64,000 nucleotides of DNA, taken from contig NZ_JASKUT010000001.1 of assembly GCF_030167925.1 (NCBI RefSeq), forward strand, positions 1,612,001-1,676,000, read 5' to 3'. A program made the position numbers and the translations under genes. A model generated the notes under the pieces. It saw nothing but the letters and a program-made list of their open reading frames with translations, ran no database searches and had not been told where the DNA came from. Positions 16,111 through 24,837 of this stretch are shown here, piece after piece. Within the stretch, counting starts at the first letter, position 1. The number at the start of each line of letters is the position of its first letter. The DNA is from Paenibacillus silviterrae. GTDB taxonomy: Bacteria > Bacillota > Bacilli > Paenibacillales > NBRC-103111.

Positions 16111-18261
16111 TTGGAAGCGGACACTCGAACAACCTTTGATCAAGAGTACGAACGGCTTACACAAACAATTCAGGAGATGGAGCAGCAGCTCGCTTATCTC
16201 GAGAACATCCCGGTATACACCGGTCATGACGCAACGGAGCAGGTGCTGGAGTCGATTCGCGAGAACAAGCGCTATAACCTGAAGCACGCAAAGCCGGAGC
16301 CTTATTTCGGAAGGCTGGACTTTCAGGAGGAGGGCAAACCGGAGCCGACCCCTCTCTACATCGGTAAATTCGGTGTGGAGAAGGCCGACAGCCCGGAACT
16401 CATGGTCGTCGATTGGCGCGCCCCGGTGGCGAGCTTATTCTATTCCTTCACCGGAGGGTTGGAGAAAGCCGGCTATGAGTCGCCCGAGGGTGTGATCGAG
16501 GGGCTTGTTTATTTGAAGCGCAACCTCGTGATCCGCAAGCAGCTGCTGCAGCGTGTCGTCGATACGTTCGATCGTGCGGGGGATGCGATGGCGGTAACGG
16601 ACGAATTTCTGCTGTACCGGCTCGGAGAGAACAAGGACAATCGGCTGCGGGACATTGTGTCCACCATCCAGGCCGAGCAGGACCAGATCATTCGTGCCGG
16701 CAAAAATCACTCCCTTGTCATTCAAGGGGTCGCGGGAAGCGGAAAAACAACCGTCGCCCTGCATCGGCTTGCCTTCCTTCTTTATCAGTACCGCGATCAG
16801 GTGAAGGCAGAGAACATGATAATATTCGCCCCGAACCGAATGTTCCTCGATTACATTTCCGGCGTTCTGCCGGAGCTGGGTGTCGGCCATATTCGGCAAA
16901 CGACCTTTACCGATTGGGCGCTGGAGCTTCTTGAGCATGAGGTCAAGCTGGCCGATCCGGGGCAGCGGCTTCGCCACTGGCTCGATTCGGGAACGAACCG
17001 CCCTCCTATGGATGATACGGCACCGGGCCGCTTTAAGGGCTCGGTTCATTTTATGGCTTGGCTTGATGAGGTGCTTGCTGCCTATGAGCTTCGGGCTGTT
17101 CCGACAGCCGACTTCGAGCCGTGGGAGGGTGTGCGACTTACCGCCGCTACGATTCGAGAGTGGTATTACACGGAGTATAAGCATGAACCGTTGATGAAGC
17201 GCCGCGATCGGGTATTGGCACGCGTCAAGCGTTGGCTTGAGATGGGGCTGGATAAGCTTCGCGGCTCTCACCTGGCCAAGGAATATAAGAAAAAATCCTC
17301 CGCCAAGCTAAGGGAATACGGCAAAAGCTGGACGGACTATACGCCGGTTACGTTTTACAAAGAGCTGTTTAACGGCAAGGTTGGTTTCCTAACGTCCGAG
17401 CTTACAGCACGTATTCCGGAAGCAATTCGTGAAGAAACCGCGGCCAACTTGAAAAAGAAGCAGGTTCAACCGGAGGATCTGGCTCCACTCATGTATATAC
17501 GCCAGCGGTTTCACGGGATCGGCAGCGATCAGCGCTTTGACCACACGGTCATTGATGAAGCGCAGGACTTCTCCCCATTTCAAATCTCCCTGCTGTCGCG
17601 GCATACGAAGAACGGCTCGTTTTCCATACTCGGCGATTTGTCGCAAGGGATTCACGCTTATCAGGGCATCCATGATTGGCAGGAGTTTCTCTCCTTGTTT
17701 CCTGCCGAGCAAGCGGCGTACTTTACGTTAAACCGCAGCTACCGCTCGACGATGGAGATCATCTATTTCGCCAATGAGGTGCTGCGAAACGGAATGGCGG
17801 AGCCGCCCGCGTTAGCCGTGCCTGTGTTTCGGAGCGGCGAGCCGGTGGCGATGGTCCAAGCGGACGGCAAGGGGCTGCTGCTCCAGCTGAAAAGCAAGGT
17901 GGAAGCACACCGGCGGGCAAGTGAAACCGGCACCTTGGCGGTCCTCGCCCGCAGCGAAGCACGCTGCCGAGAGCTGCATAAGCAGCTTGAAAAGCTCGGC
18001 ATCGCGACGAACCTTATCCTGCCTGGCCAGCAGCAATATGAAGGGGGCGTATCCGTGCTGCCGGTGTATATGTCCAAGGGCTTGGAATTCGATTCCGTCC
18101 TGCTGGTGGATGTGGACACAGAGAATTATCCTGCGGAGCCGGTGGACGCCAAGCTGCTGTATGTCGGCTGCACCCGGGCGCTGCATGAGCTTACGCTCTA
18201 CTACGCCGGGGAGCCTTCCCCTCTCATTGCCGCTATTGAAGGCGATTTTGTAAGAAGATAG
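16111..18261 (+). CDS. helD: HelD family RNA polymerase-recycling ATPase (UvrD/Rep-like)
   Basis: SF1-type motor ATPase of the HelD family, 716 residues, slightly shorter than the 774 of B. subtilis HelD. An N-terminal coiled-coil (residues 1-70) with the family segment VVDWRAPVASLFYSF, Walker A GVAGSGKTTVALHR (about 205), Walker B IDEAQDFSPFQ, arginine motif NRSYRST, and the C-terminal motif YMSKGLEFDSVLLVD. HelD removes stalled RNA polymerase from DNA. TTG start 16111 with GGAGG upstream. It has its own promoter and terminator. Confidence 0.92.
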   Translation: MEADTRTTFDQEYERLTQTIQEMEQQLAYLENIPVYTGHDATEQVLESIRENKRYNLKHAKPEPYFGRLDFQEEGKPEPTPLYIGKFGVEKADSPELMVVDWRAPVASLFYSFTGGLEKAGYESPEGVIEGLVYLKRNLVIRKQLLQRVVDTFDRAGDAMAVTDEFLLYRLGENKDNRLRDIVSTIQAEQDQIIRAGKNHSLVIQGVAGSGKTTVALHRLAFLLYQYRDQVKAENMIIFAPNRMFLDYISGVLPELGVGHIRQTTFTDWALELLEHEVKLADPGQRLRHWLDSGTNRPPMDDTAPGRFKGSVHFMAWLDEVLAAYELRAVPTADFEPWEGVRLTAATIREWYYTEYKHEPLMKRRDRVLARVKRWLEMGLDKLRGSHLAKEYKKKSSAKLREYGKSWTDYTPVTFYKELFNGKVGFLTSELTARIPEAIREETAANLKKKQVQPEDLAPLMYIRQRFHGIGSDQRFDHTVIDEAQDFSPFQISLLSRHTKNGSFSILGDLSQGIHAYQGIHDWQEFLSLFPAEQAAYFTLNRSYRSTMEIIYFANEVLRNGMAEPPALAVPVFRSGEPVAMVQADGKGLLLQLKSKVEAHRRASETGTLAVLARSEARCRELHKQLEKLGIATNLILPGQQQYEGGVSVLPVYMSKGLEFDSVLLVDVDTENYPAEPVDAKLLYVGCTRALHELTLYYAGEPSPLIAAIEGDFVRR

Positions 18262-18268
18262 TATGATA

Positions 18269-18314
18269 AAAAGGGCTGAGCCGCGGCATTTCGTCGCGGT
18301 TCAGCCCTTCTTTT
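18269..18314 (+). terminator. Terminator of helD
   Basis: AAGGGCTGAGCCGCG pairs with CGCGGTTCAGCCCTT (one G-U pair) and TTCTTTT follows, directly after the helD stop codon. Confidence 0.9.
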
Positions 18315-18355
18315 GTAGTTGACTATTACGTACCCTCGTAAATGTAACGTCCTGC

Positions 18356-18530
18356 GTGCCACTGCATGCCGTGTTGAGCGGCTGATGGGACGCATGAGCA
18401 CCCAATAATGGCAGTAATGCGATTGCAAGCAGCGAGATTGCGTAAAAACGCGGAAATAGTGGCGAAAGTGCCACTGCATGCCATGTTGAGCGGCTAATAG
18501 GAAGCGTGAGCACCCAATAATGGCAGAAGC
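18356..18530. repeat. 112-bp-period repeat, locus 1 (one full and one partial unit)
   Basis: The segment beginning GTGCCACTGCATGCC at 18356 recurs at 18468 with a few substitutions and matches for about 57 bp (through 18525), an exact 112-bp period. The repeat contains TGGCGAAAGTGCCACT (18460-18475), the exact reverse complement of the core of the tandem repeat at 26641, where the period is also 112 bp. It fills the gap between helD and the convergent GNAT gene, right after the helD terminator. No ORF of note. Confidence 0.8.
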
Positions 18531-18538
18531 CGCTGCCG

Positions 18539-18991
18539 TTATCCTAACTCCATATCATGCGTAGCCCCCGCATAACGATCTCCCCCCGTAAAGCCCAGCC
18601 GCTCATAGAAGGCGGCCGCAGCCTTCGTATCGGTCCGAAGAACCAGCACACGATAATGCGCACCTGCTTCCCTCCGGACCTCCTCTATCAGCATTCGACC
18701 GACACCCTGACGGCGGTAGGCCGGAAGAACATACATTCTCCTAACACGTCCGATTCCGGATTGCGCAGAGTAAGGGTCTGCATTTAATCCGCATACTCCG
18801 ACCGGTTGATCGTTCACGTAAGCGGCAAACAACGCCTCCCCTGGACCATCAAACCGGTTTGAACCGCTGACCAGCTCATCCGCCAGCCTCTGAATATGCC
18901 GATAACCCTCGAAGGTACTTTCGCGCACAAGGTGCTGCAGCTCGAACGAAGCCGCAGCAGCGCCTACCTTTACTACCTGAATCCCGTTCAT
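18539..18991 (-). CDS. GNAT family N-acetyltransferase
   Basis: 150 residues. The acetyl-CoA-binding motif A is visible as [23 protein letters not shown], and the C-terminal [12 protein letters not shown] motif is typical of GNAT. Substrate unknown. It overlaps the 2-hydroxyacid dehydrogenase stop by 4 bp, so it is coupled to that gene. Confidence 0.9.
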   Translation of the reverse strand: MNGIQVVKVGAAAASFELQHLVRESTFEGYRHIQRLADELVSGSNRFDGPGEALFAAYVNDQPVGVCGLNADPYSAQSGIGRVRRMYVLPAYRRQGVGRMLIEEVRREAGAHYRVLVLRTDTKAAAAFYERLGFTGGDRYAGATHDMELG

Positions 18992-19986
18992 CCCAGAAGG
19001 CCGCGCAATTCCGATACTACATTCGGCGGAATTTCACCATTCAGCGCGGCAACTATGTTCTTAGCAGCCACCATGGCCATATCCGCACGTGTTTTCGAAG
19101 TTGCCGAGCCAATGTGTGGAAGTGTGACGACATTCGGCATCGACAGTAACGGGTTATCCGGACTTGGCGGCTCCGGATCGAAGACGTCGAGACCCGCTCC
19201 GCGAATCGTTCCCGTCTGCAGCGCCTCGATCAACGCCTTTTCGTCCACGGTTTGACCGCGGGAAGCATTGATGAAGAACGCTGTAGGCTTCATCAGCTCA
19301 AAATGCTCCTTACGGATAAAATGTACGGTTTCCGGTGTCAGCGGCGTCATCAGCACGACGAAATCGGATTCCTTCAGCAGGTCCTCCAAGGAACGATATT
19401 GGGCTCCGTAGCGGGTTTCCGCCTCCTGCTGACGGCTGCGGTTGTGGTAAAGAAGCTTCATGTCAAAACCATGTACGGCCCTCTTGGCGATCGCTTCGCC
19501 AATGCGGCCCATCCCTATAATTCCAATAGTTGCATGATGGACATCCAGCCCGAACAAGGATTCCTCATTCAGCCCGATGCCACGCTGCCACTTGCCGTCC
19601 TTGACGAATCGATCCAGCTCGGCAATCCGGCGCGCAGAAGATAAAATCAAAGCCATTACCAGATCGGCTACCGTGTTATCCAACACATACGGCGTATGGG
19701 TGCCGATTACCCCGCGCTCCTTCATCGCTTCAATGTCGAAGTTGTTATAACCGACGGAAATGTTGCTTACCACCTTCAGCTTCGGCGCGCGATTCAGAAG
19801 CTCTCGATCAATCGGTCCGCCCGACGTGATCAATCCATCCACATCACCAAGCTGTTCCAGCAATCCTGCCCGGGAGGCAGCCCCGCTGCCGTCCCACATC
19901 CGGCATTCCAGGTGCTGCTCAAGGTAAGCCAGCACCTCTTGCGGGATTTGCCTGGAGATATATATTTTTTTCTTTTCCTGACTCAT
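18988..19986 (-). CDS. D-isomer-specific 2-hydroxyacid dehydrogenase (glyoxylate/hydroxypyruvate reductase type)
   Basis: 332 residues of the D-2-hydroxyacid dehydrogenase family. The NAD(P)-binding motif [16 protein letters not shown] is near residue 155; the catalytic set is visible as an Arg in [18 protein letters not shown], a Glu in [15 protein letters not shown] and a His in TLPHIGSAT. It reduces glyoxylate, hydroxypyruvate or another 2-oxoacid to the D-hydroxyacid. ATG start. It lies 23 bp after larE and overlaps the GNAT gene. Confidence 0.93.
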   Translation of the reverse strand: MSQEKKKIYISRQIPQEVLAYLEQHLECRMWDGSGAASRAGLLEQLGDVDGLITSGGPIDRELLNRAPKLKVVSNISVGYNNFDIEAMKERGVIGTHTPYVLDNTVADLVMALILSSARRIAELDRFVKDGKWQRGIGLNEESLFGLDVHHATIGIIGMGRIGEAIAKRAVHGFDMKLLYHNRSRQQEAETRYGAQYRSLEDLLKESDFVVLMTPLTPETVHFIRKEHFELMKPTAFFINASRGQTVDEKALIEALQTGTIRGAGLDVFDPEPPSPDNPLLSMPNVVTLPHIGSATSKTRADMAMVAAKNIVAALNGEIPPNVVSELRGLLG

Positions 19987-20009
19987 CCTGACAACCTCCG
20001 ATTTCCGCT

Positions 20010-20849
20010 TTAGTTACGAGCAAGCGCCTCTGTCGGCAGCACTTCATTCAAGCTTCCGGAACGGTAACCCTTCAGATCAAGCGTAACGTAGGCATATCCG
20101 ATTTCCTTCAGCTTCGCATGGATTGTTTCCGCAACGGCTACAACCTCCGCGATTTCCTGAGCGGGCACCTCAATACGCGCAAGGTTCTCATGCTGTCTTA
20201 CCCGGACCTGGCGGAAGCCAAGCTGGATTAGGAAATCCTCTGCCTGATCGATCATCGACAGCTTCAGAGCCGTAATCTGCTCTCCGTACGGAATCCGTGA
20301 GGAAAGGCAGGCAAAGCTCGGCTTATCCCAAGTGCGAAGACCGAACTGTCTGGACAAATGGCGAATTTCCGATTTCTTGATACCCGCCTCAAGCAGAGGA
20401 GCCCGAACCCCTTGCTCGTGAGCAGCCTGAAGACCGGGCCGGTGGTCTCCCAAATCATCGGCGATGGCACCGAAGATGACATGCTGGTAACCTCGCTCCT
20501 TAGCAATCGGAATCAAATGATCGAAAAGCGAGTTTTTGCAAAAATAACACCGGTTCGTCGGATTTTCCGCATAGCCCGGAATATTCAGCTCGCTCGTATG
20601 AATGACTTCATGATTCGCCCCGAGCTCCGCCGCAAGCGTAATGGCCTCATGCTTCTCGCGTTCGGGATACGTCTCGGAATCCGCAGTAATCGCCAGCACA
20701 CGGTCCTTCCCCAAAAACTCCAGCGCCGCCTTCAGCAGGAATGCGCTATCCACACCTCCCGAAAAAGCTACCACCACGCGATCCATAGAACGAAGGATCT
20801 CTCCGAGCCTTTCGTATTTCTGTTCTATCTTCATATCCATGACTTCCAT
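20010..20849 (-). CDS. larE: LarE-type ATP-dependent sacrificial sulfur transferase
   Basis: PP-loop enzyme of 279 residues. The PP-loop [15 protein letters not shown] is at about residues 28-42, a CYFCK motif at 101-105, and the sacrificial cysteine is most likely C181 in the [15 protein letters not shown] motif. LarE adds sulfur to a nicotinate-derived precursor to build the nickel-pincer cofactor of lactate racemase. No larA, larB or larC is visible here. ATG start with GGGAGGG upstream. It is followed by a D-2-hydroxyacid dehydrogenase and a GNAT enzyme on the same strand. Confidence 0.9.
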   Translation of the reverse strand: MEVMDMKIEQKYERLGEILRSMDRVVVAFSGGVDSAFLLKAALEFLGKDRVLAITADSETYPEREKHEAITLAAELGANHEVIHTSELNIPGYAENPTNRCYFCKNSLFDHLIPIAKERGYQHVIFGAIADDLGDHRPGLQAAHEQGVRAPLLEAGIKKSEIRHLSRQFGLRTWDKPSFACLSSRIPYGEQITALKLSMIDQAEDFLIQLGFRQVRVRQHENLARIEVPAQEIAEVVAVAETIHAKLKEIGYAYVTLDLKGYRSGSLNEVLPTEALARN

Positions 20850-20945
20850 GGCTTTCCCTCCCGGTCATCGAGCAATATCATTACGCACACGTTTGCATAA
20901 AAATAAATTGGTACTGATGACTATTATAGTCTCTTTTGTCTCATA

Positions 20946-20981
20946 GAAAAAGGTGTCTTGCCAACTTTCAGCAAAACACCC
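20946..20981 (-). terminator. Terminator of the GGDEF/EAL gene
   Basis: On the minus strand GGTGTTTTGC pairs with GCAAGACACC (one G-U pair) and five T follow, just after the stop at 21002. Confidence 0.85.
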
Positions 20982-21001
20982 TTGCATATGGAGCTCTTTT
21001 T

Positions 21002-22678
21002 TTATACCAATACGGGACGAATCGCTTGAAGCAGCAGCTCAAATTCCTTGCCCGGCAGCGGCTTGCTGAAGAAATAGCCCTGCGCTTTCCCGCATTGCTG
21101 CTCTTTAAGAAAAAGCAAATCCTCCGCCGTTTCCACGCCCTCCGCAACGACCTCCAGCTTCAGGTGCCGGGCCATGGCAATGATGGTGGCTACAATGGCC
21201 GCACTGTCTCTGTCGCTTGCAATGTCGCGGATGAACGACTGATCGATCTTCAGCTTATGGATCGGAATTTTCTTTAAATAATGGAGCGAGCTGTACCCTG
21301 TCCCGAAATCATCCATGGAAATCCGGATCCCGAGCTGCCTAAGCTCCTCCAGCTTTCGGATGACGCGATTCATATCCTCCATAGCCATGCTTTCCGTAAT
21401 TTCGAGCTCCAGGCAAGCCGGGTCCATCCCGGTCTCTCTTACAATCCGATAAATATCTCCGATCAAATTCATTTTTCGGAACTGCCGGATCGAAAGGTTC
21501 ACGGACACCGTAAGCTTGCCGTAGCCCATGTCGTGCCACCGCTTGGTCTGCTCGCAGGCCTCGCGCAGCACCCACTCGCCGATTGGAATGATCAGACCGG
21601 TCTCCTCGGCGGCAGGAATGAATTCCCCGGGTGCAACCAATCCTCTTTCCGGATGCCTCCAGCGTACAAGCGCCTCCATTCCGGTCAACCGGTTCGTATG
21701 AATCTCATACTGAGGCTGGTAATATACCTCAAACTCCCCCCTTTCCAGCGCTTTGCGAAGATCATTCTCCAAGGCCAGTCTGTCCGCCGCCCGATGCCTT
21801 CCTTCCGTTCCCGGCATGAAGTCCCACGCACTTTCAACCGATCGGGTAATAGCCGCATTCCTTAACAGTGCCGTCATGTCCTCGCCGTCACGCGGGTATT
21901 GGGCGGAGCCCATCCGAATTTGCAGGTAGATAGCCTCGCCATGAACCTGATATGGCAGGGTCAGCCGCGCATAGATCGAATCCAGCTTCTCTGCCGCTCT
22001 AAGCGGCTCCTCCGGCGTCGCATACAGCATGGCGAATTCATTGCTCCCCGTCCGGCTCACGTGCTCATCGTCTGAAAGGTAGCCTTCCAGCCGTTCACTG
22101 ACCATCTTGATCAACAAATCCCCGGCATTATGACCTAACGAGTCCGTAATAATTTGAAACCGATCCAGCTGGATCAATAAAACCGAAAACGGCTTCCGGC
22201 TCAAGGCAAAGGCCGCGATTCGGCGCGTCAGCTCAATCTGGAACATCGTCCGGTTCGATAAGCCTGTCAAGGTGTCATGATACGCAATATGATGGATCAT
22301 TTGAGAGGCGAGCTTCAATTCCGTTATATCCTTCATCACGATGTACACCAAACGGCCTGCATCGTGAGTCCATGGGATGATCCGCAGCTCAAAAAACTGC
22401 ATATGGCCGTCCGCATGCCTGAACTGCGCCTGCTGGGTTGAAGCCTGTCCCTGCATGGCCTCGTGAAACCCTTTGGAAAATGCACATATATGTTCAGGCT
22501 CCAGGAACGATACAAACGTTTTGTGAAGCAGTGAAGCCTGACGGTACCCTGTCACCCCCGGAACTGCCGGATTGACCGTTTGAATGCATCCTTTCGAATC
22601 CAACAGCAGCATGGCATCCGTGCTCATAGCAAACAAAGGCTGCTCCGCCGCTGACGTTAAGACTTCCGCGAATCGCAT
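21002..22678 (-). CDS. PAS-GGDEF-EAL cyclic-di-GMP protein, GGDEF degenerate
   Basis: About 558 residues. A PAS domain (about 10-125), then a GGDEF domain whose signature reads GSNEF, so diguanylate cyclase activity is probably lost. The EAL domain keeps the expected residues: EALVRW, the ITES metal-site segment, DDFGTGYSS, KIDQSFI and AEGVET, so it is probably an active c-di-GMP phosphodiesterase. No membrane segment. Start ATG 22678 is preferred; the GTG at 22687 is too close to GGGGAGAG. Terminator downstream. Confidence 0.92.
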   Translation of the reverse strand: MRFAEVLTSAAEQPLFAMSTDAMLLLDSKGCIQTVNPAVPGVTGYRQASLLHKTFVSFLEPEHICAFSKGFHEAMQGQASTQQAQFRHADGHMQFFELRIIPWTHDAGRLVYIVMKDITELKLASQMIHHIAYHDTLTGLSNRTMFQIELTRRIAAFALSRKPFSVLLIQLDRFQIITDSLGHNAGDLLIKMVSERLEGYLSDDEHVSRTGSNEFAMLYATPEEPLRAAEKLDSIYARLTLPYQVHGEAIYLQIRMGSAQYPRDGEDMTALLRNAAITRSVESAWDFMPGTEGRHRAADRLALENDLRKALERGEFEVYYQPQYEIHTNRLTGMEALVRWRHPERGLVAPGEFIPAAEETGLIIPIGEWVLREACEQTKRWHDMGYGKLTVSVNLSIRQFRKMNLIGDIYRIVRETGMDPACLELEITESMAMEDMNRVIRKLEELRQLGIRISMDDFGTGYSSLHYLKKIPIHKLKIDQSFIRDIASDRDSAAIVATIIAMARHLKLEVVAEGVETAEDLLFLKEQQCGKAQGYFFSKPLPGKEFELLLQAIRPVLV

Positions 22679-22784
22679 GATGTCCACTCTCTCCCCAAGC
22701 CGTCAGTACGTGACGATCTTCTACATCTTTCAACATTTTACCATATATGCTTTCCGGGAAATGTTGAGTTTTCATGAAGACAAA

Positions 22785-22818
22785 CAAAAACCGCCTCCCG
22801 GACGAAGCCGGAAAGCGG
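22785..22818 (-). terminator. Terminator of the glutathione peroxidase gene
   Basis: On the minus strand CCGCTTTCCGG pairs with CCGGGAGGCGG (wobble and one mismatch in the middle) and five T follow. It lies just after the peroxidase stop codon. Confidence 0.8.
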
Positions 22819-22824
22819 AAGCTC

Positions 22825-23304
22825 TTAACCTAACAGCAGCTCAATATCCTCTTGAATGGCGGATGGCTCGGTACGCGCGCTGTACTGCTTGACCACCCGG
22901 CCGTTCGAATCGACCAAAAATTTAACAAAGTTCCATTCGATATCGCCTGTATGATAAGGAGCCGGAACATGGTCTACAAGATAACGATACAGCGGATGGG
23001 CGTTGTCCCCTTTTACATCGATTTTGGCGAAAAGCGGGAAGGTAATGCTGTATTTCGTCTCGCAGAAGGCTTTGATCTCTTCCTCCGTGCCCGGTTCCTG
23101 TCCGGCAAATTGATTGCAGGGAAAGCCAAGCACCGTGAAGCCGCGATCTTGATATGCCTCTTGAAGCTTCTGCAAGCCCTCGTAATGTGGAGTAAGACCG
23201 CAGGCGCTTGCTGTATTCACAATAAGCAGCACCTTGCCTTTGTAGGCTTCAAGTGTCGTTTCTTTGCCGTCGATGGTTGTGACCGGGATCGAATAAATGG
23301 ACAT
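22825..23304 (-). CDS. Glutathione peroxidase family thiol peroxidase
   Basis: 159 residues, the usual size of bacterial Gpx/BsaA. The peroxidatic cysteine is C35 in NTASACGLTPHYEGL, the FPCNQFAGQEPG motif has the conserved Gln, and the WNFVKFLVD motif supplies the Trp/Asn. It reduces hydroperoxides, most likely via thioredoxin-like donors because these bacteria use bacillithiol. ATG start. Divergent from the RavA-like gene with a symmetric promoter region. Confidence 0.94.
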   Translation of the reverse strand: MSIYSIPVTTIDGKETTLEAYKGKVLLIVNTASACGLTPHYEGLQKLQEAYQDRGFTVLGFPCNQFAGQEPGTEEEIKAFCETKYSITFPLFAKIDVKGDNAHPLYRYLVDHVPAPYHTGDIEWNFVKFLVDSNGRVVKQYSARTEPSAIQEDIELLLG

Positions 23305-23347
23305 TACTGCACTTCCTTTTCCCTAGAATAAAATCATGCCTTCCTGT

Positions 23348-23419
23348 ATTGTACCAAATTTGCAGCTGGAAACAAACGCCATCAGTCGATTAGAGAAATG
23401 ACAATGGTTTTGGTACAAT
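23348..23419. promoter_or_regulatory. Symmetric divergent promoter region (perfect 11-bp inverted repeat)
   Basis: ATTGTACCAAA (23348-23358) and TTTGGTACAAT (23409-23419) are a perfect inverted repeat, 50 bp apart. Each arm holds a TACAAT -10-like box pointing outward: minus strand for the peroxidase (with TTGTTT 16 bp upstream), plus strand for the RavA-like gene (weak -35). The symmetry suggests divergent promoters under common control. Confidence 0.5.
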
Positions 23420-23464
23420 AGTAGGGATTGTTTGCCGTATCATTCTTGGATGATGGAGGTCGTT

Positions 23465-24766
23465 ATGAATACTGATATGCAGACCGTTAGGGAAAAAATA
23501 GATCAAGCCGTCTCGCTTCTCGAAAGCCGATTTCTCGAGAGGGAGGAGCTCATTCGCCTGCTGTTCCTGGGGATCATGAGCGGTGAGAACGCGCTGCTCG
23601 TAGGACCTCCGGGCACGGCAAAATCTCAGCTGGCCCGCGCTGTCGCCCAGCTGTTCGGCAGCGGAACGTGGTTTGATTATTTGCTGACACGCTTCACGAC
23701 GCCGGACGAAATGTTCGGTCCCGTCTCGCTGCAAAAGCTTAAGCAGGACCAATATGTACGCCAAACCGAAGGGTATTTGCCTGCGGCTGATTTCGCATTT
23801 CTCGATGAAATCTTCAAAGCGAACAGCGCCATTCTGAATGCCCTTCTGTCGATATTGAACGAGCGCGTGTTTTTCAACGGTCAGCAGAAGATGGAGGTTC
23901 CCCTTCTTTTCCTGATGGCGGCTTCCAATGAGCTTCCGGAGGAAAACGACCAGCTGGCCGCGCTCTATGACCGGTTCCTTCTGCGTTATGAGGTGAATCC
24001 GCTGAAGCAAATGTCTAGCTACGAGCTCATGTTTCAGCTGCCCACGGATCCGCTTCCCGCCCTGTTGTCCATTCGGGAGGTGGAGTCTGTGAGGCGCGCG
24101 GCGGAAACCGTGCGTATTCCCGAAAGTCTGATTTACATGCTCTACCAGCTCAAGACCGAGATGGAGTCAAAGGAATTCGTTCTGTCCGATCGCCGCTGGC
24201 GCAAAATCGGGCAGGTGTGGAAAACATCCGCCGCCATGAACGGCCGGGACGAGGTCATTGTGTGGGATACGGTGTACACACCTCATATGCTGTGGGATTT
24301 GCCGGAGGACCTGCATCTGTTGCAGGATATGTTCCAGAAGGTGTTCCAGGACGCGCTCAAAAAGGAAACCGAACGCGAGCTGCCGCTCCGCAAATACGAG
24401 CAGGTCGCCAAGCAGTGGTCCGGTCAGGAGGATGCGCTGCATTCGTTTCAATTCAAGAAGGAGCTGTCGCGGCTTAGTAAAGAGGAACAAGAGCGGATGC
24501 GCCTGAATCTCGAGGAATGCCGTATCGAGCTAGAGGAAACGGCAAAGGAGCTGCGCGGAAAGCTGGTGCAGTGGGTGCAGCGGGAGAAGGATTTACCCGG
24601 CTACATTCGAAATCGCAATTTCTTGCTGCTGAATACAGCGCAGTATGCCGTCAAGTATACCCACCTTCGCATTCAGGGGGAACGGATTTTGCAGACGCTG
24701 CAGGGGCTGTATCGGACTTTGTACGATCGGGAGATCCCGGGAGTTACCTATGACTACACGTTATAG
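23465..24766 (+). CDS. RavA-like MoxR AAA+ ATPase
   Basis: About 433 residues, MoxR-type AAA+ ATPase close to the RavA group. Walker A GPPGTAKSQLAR (about residue 47), the RavA-like segments TRFTTPDEMFGPVSLQKL and GYLPAADFAFLDEIFKANSA (Walker B), NERVFFNG, sensor AASNELPEEND and arginine YDRFLLR. The C-terminal half is helical and coiled-coil-like. Start ATG 23465 with GGAGG upstream; an earlier in-frame start would put the SD inside the gene. Followed after 71 bp by the VWA partner. Confidence 0.85.
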   Translation: MNTDMQTVREKIDQAVSLLESRFLEREELIRLLFLGIMSGENALLVGPPGTAKSQLARAVAQLFGSGTWFDYLLTRFTTPDEMFGPVSLQKLKQDQYVRQTEGYLPAADFAFLDEIFKANSAILNALLSILNERVFFNGQQKMEVPLLFLMAASNELPEENDQLAALYDRFLLRYEVNPLKQMSSYELMFQLPTDPLPALLSIREVESVRRAAETVRIPESLIYMLYQLKTEMESKEFVLSDRRWRKIGQVWKTSAAMNGRDEVIVWDTVYTPHMLWDLPEDLHLLQDMFQKVFQDALKKETERELPLRKYEQVAKQWSGQEDALHSFQFKKELSRLSKEEQERMRLNLEECRIELEETAKELRGKLVQWVQREKDLPGYIRNRNFLLLNTAQYAVKYTHLRIQGERILQTLQGLYRTLYDREIPGVTYDYTL

Positions 24767-24837
24767 CACGCAGGCCATGCGCCTGACTTGCTAGTTAAGG
24801 AAATTCGCCCGCGGGCACGTAAGGAGGCTGTGGCACC

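Noticed and set aside
16435..17271. Minus-strand frame opposite helD
   Set aside because: Antisense to an intact helicase-like gene with all motifs; no domain in the antisense frame.
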